Below the pieces are notes generated by a model. It was not told the DNA's origin, did not search any database, and saw nothing but the letters and a program-made list of their open reading frames with translations. Both the position numbers and the translations under genes were made by a program. Of a stretch of 6,092 bases of DNA, positions 1 through 3,631 are shown in pieces. Numbering within the stretch: position 1 is the stretch's first letter; each line of letters begins with the position of its first letter. The DNA is from an uncultured Lachnospiraceae bacterium (lineage in GTDB: Bacteria; Bacillota; Clostridia; Lachnospirales; Lachnospiraceae), in contig CALDLG010000137.1 of the NCBI GenBank assembly GCA_937910785.1, positions 1 through 6,092 on the forward strand, given 5' to 3'.

Positions 1-1
1 G

Positions 2-526
2 CTTCAAATGGGATATACGGAGGTTTTCACGAAGCCGTTTTTCGTATCGGCTCTGAAAGAAAGAATAATGGAAATACAGGCGGAAGAATCAGGGGAGAGC
101 AGGGGTTCCGAAGAGGAAGACGGCAGCGGCCTGAGGGGACTGCGTTTTCTTGCAGCAGAGGATAATGAAATTAATGCGGAAATTTTATCGGAAATCCTGT
201 CAATAGAAGGCGCGGAATGCGAAATAGCGGAAAACGGCAGGATTGCGCTGGAACGCTTTACAAAAAGCAAGGAAGGAGAGTTTGACGCGATTCTCATGGA
301 TGTTCAGATGCCGGTGATGAACGGTTATGACGCGACAAGGGCAATCAGGGCGCTGGAGCGCAGGGATGCGGGGAAAATTCCGATTATTGCAATGACAGCA
401 AACGCTTTTGCAGAAGATGAACGGGAAGCTTTGAATGCCGGAATGAATGTTCATCTGTCAAAGCCGATCGATGTGGAACTTTTGAAGAAAGTGATAAAAC
501 AATATATTCATAAAGACGCGGAATAG
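2..526 (+). CDS. Hybrid sensor histidine kinase / response regulator, C-terminal part (two receiver domains), 5' partial
   Basis: The reading frame is open from the left edge, so the gene begins upstream; the ATG at 8 is internal and not a real start. Counting residues from that ATG, the first stretch (GYTEVFTKPFF, then a short helix to about residue 22) matches the end of a receiver domain, with its conserved Lys-Pro. An acidic linker of about 20 residues follows. A complete second receiver domain then runs from about residue 42 to 170: acidic pair E51/D52 in AAEDN, phospho-acceptor D98 in LMDVQMPVMNG, T130 in AMTAN and K152 in LSKPID. All phosphotransfer residues are present, so this domain should be functional. 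Tandem C-terminal receivers following a kinase core are common in clostridial hybrid histidine kinases, which is why I favour that over a stand-alone response regulator. No output domain follows the second receiver. The kinase, sensor domain and signal are outside the window. I see no intrinsic terminator after the stop codon. Confidence 0.85.
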   Translation, partial: LQMGYTEVFTKPFFVSALKERIMEIQAEESGESRGSEEEDGSGLRGLRFLAAEDNEINAEILSEILSIEGAECEIAENGRIALERFTKSKEGEFDAILMDVQMPVMNGYDATRAIRALERRDAGKIPIIAMTANAFAEDEREALNAGMNVHLSKPIDVELLKKVIKQYIHKDAE

Positions 527-632
527 TAAGATGGAGCAGATTGAATGGAAGACAGGATGAAAGTAAGGAGTTATCAGGAAGAATCCATGAAAAAGCGTCG
601 TAAGAATCTCTGGCAAAGCAGGAAATATTTAG

Positions 633-661
633 TTGACAAATGGGACTGCCCTATGTATAAT
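633..661 (+). promoter_or_regulatory. Consensus sigma-A promoter for yceD-rpmF
   Basis: TTGACA at 633-638 and TATAAT at 656-661 are separated by exactly 17 bp, a perfect match to the housekeeping consensus. Transcription would start near the A at 668, giving a leader of about 20 nt before the ATG at 688, with an AGGAG ribosome binding site at 677-681. The rest of the 527-632 gap shows no convincing gene, hairpin or T-run. A perfect consensus fits strong constitutive expression of a ribosomal protein unit. Confidence 0.9.
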
Positions 662-687
662 AATTTGAGTGTGAATAGGAGTCGGCT

Positions 688-1221
688 ATGTTCGTGAATT
701 TAACTGATGTATTAACATCCGAGGACAAAGTGCTAACGATACAGACGGAAACGGATATGACGGAGATTACCGTCGGTGGAGAGAAGTATGCAATCCTCGA
801 AAAGTCGCCGATATGTCTGACGCTTACCAATATTGGCAGAGGCAGGGCATTGGTGGAAGCTCAGGCACAGATCATGATTGCCATGAACTGTGACAGATGT
901 CTGAAGCCGGTGGAAGAGAAGTTAGTGCTTCATTTTTCCAGAGAAGTCCATGCGCCGGATGTGGTTGTGGAGCGGCCGGATGAAACGGAGGATGATGACC
1001 GGAGTTTTATGGAAGGTTATCAGCTGAATATAGAGGACTTACTGAATAATGAGATCATAATCAACTGGCCAAGTAAGGTTCTGTGCAGGCCGGATTGCAA
1101 GGGAATCTGTATGCAGTGCGGCAGGGATCTGAACACCGGGATGTGTGAATGCGATACGTTTGTTCCCGATCCCCGGATGGCAGTGATAAAAGATATCTTT
1201 AACGCGGGTAAGGAGGTGTAA
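688..1221 (+). CDS. yceD: DUF177 / YceD family protein, linked to 23S rRNA accumulation
   Basis: The 177-residue product has the usual length of the DUF177 (YceD) family. Visible hallmarks are an N-terminal beta-rich region, a CDRC pair (C68, C71), an acidic stretch (about residues 95-105), the segment YQLNIEDLLNNEIII (about 111-125) and a C-terminal cysteine cluster CRPDCKGICMQCG (C133, C137, C141, C144), followed by C153 and C155 and the typical DPRMAVIKDI ending. The cysteines probably bind metal, though that is inference. Family members are almost always encoded directly upstream of rpmF and have been linked to 23S rRNA accumulation in E. coli and plastids; the exact biochemical role is unclear. 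The start is supported by AGGAG at 677-681, six nucleotides before the ATG. Only two nucleotides separate the stop from rpmF, so the two are co-transcribed from the promoter at 633-661. Confidence 0.92.
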   Translation: MFVNLTDVLTSEDKVLTIQTETDMTEITVGGEKYAILEKSPICLTLTNIGRGRALVEAQAQIMIAMNCDRCLKPVEEKLVLHFSREVHAPDVVVERPDETEDDDRSFMEGYQLNIEDLLNNEIIINWPSKVLCRPDCKGICMQCGRDLNTGMCECDTFVPDPRMAVIKDIFNAGKEV

Positions 1222-1223
1222 CG

Positions 1224-1403
1224 ATGTCTATCTGTCCTAAGAACAAATCTTCCAAAGGAAGAAGAGATAGGAGAAGAGCCAATTGGAAAATGACTGCTCC
1301 TACATTAGTGAAATGCAGCAAATGCGGTGCTTTAATGGTACCTCACAGAGTATGTAAGAAATGCGGCACATACAACAAAAAAGAGATTATTGCTGTCGAT
1401 TAA
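1224..1403 (+). CDS. rpmF: 50S ribosomal protein L32 (zinc-ribbon form)
   Basis: This 59-residue gene begins MSICPKNKSSKGRRDRRR and encodes a very basic N-terminal tail that would thread into rRNA of the large subunit. A zinc ribbon follows, formed by C31-x2-C34 and C44-x2-C47 (CSKCG and CKKCG), so this is the cysteine-containing (C+) type; C4 is an extra cysteine near the N-terminus. The protein ends NKKEIIAVD, typical of L32. Translation is supported by a near-ideal Shine-Dalgarno AAGGAGGTG at 1210-1218, which lies in the last codons of yceD, and by the two-nucleotide gap that favours translational coupling. The yceD-rpmF pair is one of the most conserved bacterial gene neighbourhoods. A terminator follows within a few nucleotides of the stop. 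Confidence 0.97.
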   Translation: MSICPKNKSSKGRRDRRRANWKMTAPTLVKCSKCGALMVPHRVCKKCGTYNKKEIIAVD

Positions 1404-1406
1404 TTT

Positions 1407-1474
1407 GGAAAGCGAAAAGAAATCAAGGGATTATGCGGTATAATGATTCCTTGATTTTTTGTTGCTTTCTTTTT
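1407..1474 (+). terminator. Long-stem intrinsic terminator after rpmF
   Basis: Positions 1407-1434 pair with 1443-1470 around an 8-nt loop (1435-1442). By hand I count 27 pairs out of 28, five of them G-U, with a single mismatch at 1416/1461. The core is AAATCAAGG (1420-1428) against CCTTGATTT (1449-1457), running into six T residues at 1455-1460; a further T-run at 1470-1474 follows the full stem. It starts three nucleotides after the rpmF stop and would end the yceD-rpmF transcript. The stem is much longer than a usual terminator. Confidence 0.85.
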
Positions 1475-1539
1475 CATTCGTTTTTAATAGATAACCTGCT
1501 ATTTTTTCGGGCGTTTTTCAGGCATTTTTTTCTAAAAAC

Positions 1540-1568
1540 TTGATTTTTACATGTCGGTCTAGTATATT
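1540..1568 (+). promoter_or_regulatory. Probable promoter for plsX-acpP
   Basis: TTGATT at 1540-1545 and TATATT at 1563-1568 lie 17 bp apart, each with one or two differences from the sigma-A consensus, in an AT-rich stretch. The predicted start is near 1575, giving a leader of about 27 nt before plsX. A promoter is expected here because a strong terminator closes the previous unit. The -10 is covered by a 12-bp perfect palindrome, TATATTAATATA, at 1563-1574, which could be an operator or simply AT-rich sequence. The remaining part of the 1475-1539 gap is T-rich with no gene seen. Confidence 0.65.
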
Positions 1569-1590
1569 AATATATGATGTCTCGCAAATT

Positions 1591-1600
1591 GAGGAAGGAG
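1591..1600 (+). promoter_or_regulatory. Ribosome binding site of plsX
   Basis: GAGGAAGGAG ends one nucleotide before the ATG at 1602. The GAGG at 1591-1594 is seven nucleotides from that ATG, while the longer match AAGGAG at 1595-1600 is only one nucleotide from it but 13 from the in-frame ATG at 1614. The site therefore leaves the plsX start slightly ambiguous, with 1602 preferred. Confidence 0.6.
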
Positions 1601-1601
1601 C

Positions 1602-2624
1602 ATGAGTAAGAGCATGGGAGAATTTGTAAAGGTAGCGGTAGACGCAATGGGCGGTGACAACGCACCTGCGGAAATTGTAAAAGGTGCGGTAGAGGCCATT
1701 CGGGAGAATGGGAAAGTCAAAGTCTATCTGGTAGGAAATGAAGAGGCGATGAAAAAGGCGCTTGCCGGATACCAGTACCCGGAAGAGCAGCTTGAGCTTG
1801 TTCCAGCGAGTGAAGTCATTGAGACGGCGGAGCCGCCGGTTATGGCGATCCGGAAGAAGAAGGATTCGTCGCTTGTAAAAGCGTTGTATCTTGTTAAGGA
1901 CGGAACCTGTGATGCTTATGTATCTGCGGGAAGCAGCGGAGCAACGCTGGTGGGCGGACAGGTTATCGTAGGCCGCATCAAGGGTGTGGAGAGACCGCCG
2001 CTTGCGCCGCTGATTCCGACTGAAAACGGCTGTGCGCTTCTGGTGGACTGCGGTGCGAATGTGGATGCCCGGCCGTCCCATTTGGTACAGTTTGCCAAGA
2101 TGGGCTCGATCTATATGGAAAATATTATGGGCGTTAAAAATCCGAGAGTGGCGATCGTCAATATTGGAGCGGAGGAGGAGAAGGGCAACGCGCTTGTAAA
2201 AGAGACCTTTCCTCTTTTGAAAAACTGCCCGGATATCAACTTTACCGGCAGTATTGAGGCCAGAGACATTCCGGCCGGCATGGCGGATGTTATCGTATGT
2301 GAGGCGTTTGTCGGGAATGTGATTCTGAAACTGTACGAGGGCGTTGGCGGCACTTTAATTAAAAAGGTAAAAGCAGGTATGATGACCTCCCTGCGGAGTA
2401 AGATCGGAGCGTTTCTTGTGAAGCCCGCATTAAAGGAGACTTTAAAGGATTTTGATCTGGAGCAGTATGGCGGCGCGCCGATGCTCGGACTGAACGGTTT
2501 GGTTGTTAAGACTCATGGCAGCTCCAAATCCGTTGAAATAAAAAATTCCATTTTACAATGTATCATGTTTAAGGAACAGAAGATCAACGAGAAGATCAGA
2601 GAGAAAATCACCGTACAGGACTGA
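1602..2624 (+). CDS. plsX: Phosphate acyltransferase PlsX (acyl-ACP:phosphate acyltransferase)
   Basis: PlsX transfers the acyl chain from acyl-ACP to inorganic phosphate, giving acyl-phosphate, the substrate of the membrane acyltransferase PlsY in phosphatidic acid synthesis. It is a soluble, peripherally membrane-associated enzyme. The 340-residue product matches the family length. It carries the N-terminal signature VAVDAMGGDNAP (residues 11-22), DAYVSAGSSGATL (104-116), VDCGANVDARPSHL (148-161), NIGAEEEKGN (187-196), EAFVGNVILKLYEG (234-247), GAPMLGLNG (281-289) and HGSSK (295-299). The start at 1602 is chosen from the ribosome binding site; Met5 at 1614 is the alternative and would remove four residues with no effect on the fold. 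The stop is 18 nt before acpP, whose product supplies the acyl donor, so co-transcription makes functional sense. FapR, FabD and FabG genes, which accompany plsX in Bacillus, are not next to it here. Confidence 0.97.
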   Translation: MSKSMGEFVKVAVDAMGGDNAPAEIVKGAVEAIRENGKVKVYLVGNEEAMKKALAGYQYPEEQLELVPASEVIETAEPPVMAIRKKKDSSLVKALYLVKDGTCDAYVSAGSSGATLVGGQVIVGRIKGVERPPLAPLIPTENGCALLVDCGANVDARPSHLVQFAKMGSIYMENIMGVKNPRVAIVNIGAEEEKGNALVKETFPLLKNCPDINFTGSIEARDIPAGMADVIVCEAFVGNVILKLYEGVGGTLIKKVKAGMMTSLRSKIGAFLVKPALKETLKDFDLEQYGGAPMLGLNGLVVKTHGSSKSVEIKNSILQCIMFKEQKINEKIREKITVQD

Positions 2625-2630
2625 GAAAGG
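2624..2630 (+). promoter_or_regulatory. Weak, distant ribosome binding site of acpP
   Basis: AGAAAGG overlaps the last base of the plsX stop codon and is the only purine-rich match upstream of acpP. It is 12 nt from the ATG at 2643, longer than the usual 5-9, and lacks a full GGAGG. Translation may depend on ribosomes finishing plsX or on an accessible AT-rich start region; this is inference. Confidence 0.4.
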
Positions 2631-2642
2631 CTGGCTGAATTT

Positions 2643-2882
2643 ATGGAATTTGATAAGTTAAGGCAGGTCATAGCAAATATTTTAAGCGTAGATCCGGATG
2701 AGATAACGCCGGAGACGACCTTTATGGAAGATCTGGGAGCGGATTCTCTGGATATTTTCCAGATCATTATGGGAATTGAAGAAGAATTTGATATAGAAAT
2801 TCCGGCTGAAAAAGTAGAACATATAGCGACGGTGGAAGAAGCGGTTCAGTTAATTAAAAGCGCAGTAAAAGCGACAAAATAG
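2643..2882 (+). CDS. acpP: Acyl carrier protein
   Basis: This 79-residue, strongly acidic, helical protein carries growing acyl chains during fatty acid synthesis and hands them to PlsX and other acyltransferases. The phosphopantetheine attachment motif is G32-A-D-S35-L (LGADSLDIF); S35 is the serine that would be modified by holo-ACP synthase. Around it are the conserved helix I segment (VIANILSVDPDEITPETTF), helix II (DSLDIFQIIMGIEEEF), FDIEIP and the C-terminal helix (TVEEAVQLI). The length and motif spacing match type II FAS ACPs. Position between plsX and rnc supports it being the main fatty acid ACP rather than one for a secondary pathway. The ribosome binding site is weak: AGAAAGG at 2624-2630 lies 12 nt from the ATG. 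A strong terminator follows the stop immediately. Confidence 0.97.
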   Translation: MEFDKLRQVIANILSVDPDEITPETTFMEDLGADSLDIFQIIMGIEEEFDIEIPAEKVEHIATVEEAVQLIKSAVKATK

Positions 2883-2912
2883 AAAAAAGCCCTTTCCCAA
2901 AAGGGTTTTTTT
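2883..2912 (+). terminator. Intrinsic terminator between acpP and rnc
   Basis: CCCTTT at 2890-2895 pairs perfectly with AAAGGG at 2900-2905 around the loop CCCA (2896-2899), followed by seven T residues at 2906-2912. An upstream A-run at 2883-2888 can pair with the T-run, extending the stem to 13 pairs with one G-U. It begins directly after the acpP stop. The layout is a textbook intrinsic terminator and should cut down transcription of rnc and smc relative to plsX-acpP. Confidence 0.9.
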
Positions 2913-2920
2913 AATTGTAT

Positions 2921-2926
2921 GGAGGT
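2921..2926 (+). promoter_or_regulatory. Ribosome binding site that decides the rnc start
   Basis: GGAGGT lies five nucleotides before the ATG at 2931. It overlaps the in-frame upstream ATG at 2919, which itself has only the terminator T-run before it and no Shine-Dalgarno. The start at 2931 is therefore preferred. Confidence 0.85.
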
Positions 2927-2930
2927 ACGA

Positions 2931-3617
2931 ATGCAGCAAAGACCGTTAGAGGAATTGGAAGGTAAGATCGGATATCAGTTTCACAATAAGCTTCTGCTCA
3001 GGCAGGCGGTGACACACAGTTCTTTTGCCAATGAACAAAAGGTCAATAAATATGAGGATTATGAGCGGCTGGAGTTTCTGGGGGACGCGGTGCTTGAACT
3101 GGTATCCAGTGAATTTCTTTTTCAGGAGCATCAGCAGATGCCGGAAGGAAAGCTGACGAGGATGCGGGCATCCATCGTATGTGAGCAGGCGCTCGCCTAT
3201 TGTGCGAAGCAGTTTGGACTGGAGGCTTATATTCTGCTTGGCGTGGGAGAAGAGCGCACCGGAGGCAGGACCAAGGATTCCATCGTTTCGGATGTGATGG
3301 AGGCAATTATCGGAGCCATTTATCTTGACAGCGGCATGGAACCGGCAGCGAATTTTATTCATCGGTTTGTACTTTCCGATCTGGAACATAAGAAACTGTT
3401 CTATGATGCCAAGACGATCTTACAGGAAGTCGTACAGCAGAAAAATGACGGAAAACTTCATTATGAGCTGATTCGTGAGTCAGGACCGGATCATGATAAG
3501 CTGTTCGTCGTGGAAGCCAGAATTGATGAGAGGAAGATCGGCGAAGGCATGGGAAAAACCAAAAAAGCGGCGGAGCAGCAGGCAGCCTATGAGGCGCTTG
3601 TTTCTTTGCAGGGATAA
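2931..3617 (+). CDS. rnc: Ribonuclease III
   Basis: RNase III is a cytoplasmic, Mg-dependent homodimeric endonuclease that cuts double-stranded RNA, including the stems that release 16S and 23S rRNA. From the ATG at 2931 the product has 228 residues, the normal family length. The catalytic domain (about 5-150) carries the signature ERLEFLGDAVLE at 45-56; the metal-binding residues are E45, D52, D121 and E124 (in SDVMEA), corresponding to E38, D45, D114 and E117 of the E. coli enzyme. A double-stranded RNA binding domain follows (about 159-226), ending in GKTKKAAEQQAAYEAL. All catalytic residues are intact. The in-frame ATG at 2919 would add four residues but lies inside the Shine-Dalgarno region. 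The gene sits directly after the acpP terminator, so it is probably expressed by read-through or from a promoter within acpP that I cannot identify. smc follows after 14 nt, a conserved pairing in Firmicutes. Confidence 0.97.
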   Translation: MQQRPLEELEGKIGYQFHNKLLLRQAVTHSSFANEQKVNKYEDYERLEFLGDAVLELVSSEFLFQEHQQMPEGKLTRMRASIVCEQALAYCAKQFGLEAYILLGVGEERTGGRTKDSIVSDVMEAIIGAIYLDSGMEPAANFIHRFVLSDLEHKKLFYDAKTILQEVVQQKNDGKLHYELIRESGPDHDKLFVVEARIDERKIGEGMGKTKKAAEQQAAYEALVSLQG

Positions 3618-3631
3618 AATGCGGGGTATCT

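Noticed and set aside
545..697. A 50-codon open frame between the kinase gene and yceD, starting MEDRMKVRSYQEES, with a GGAG eight nucleotides upstream
   Set aside because: It runs through the perfect-consensus promoter and overlaps the yceD start out of frame, and I recognise no family. Only conservation in relatives or ribosome profiling could support it.
1439..1444. TATAAT that could be a -10 box
   Set aside because: It lies in the loop and inner stem of the rpmF terminator and has no -35 match at 16-18 bp upstream; the sequence is explained by the hairpin.
1533..1549. Small hairpin TAAAAA / TTTTTA with a 5-nt loop near the plsX -35
   Set aside because: Only six A-T pairs, too weak to be a terminator or stable structure, and expected by chance in this AT-rich gap.
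1518..2081. A 187-codon open frame on the minus strand across plsX
   Set aside because: It is antisense to an unmistakable PlsX, shows no recognisable domain, has an arginine- and histidine-rich composition typical of shadow frames, and lacks a convincing start region.
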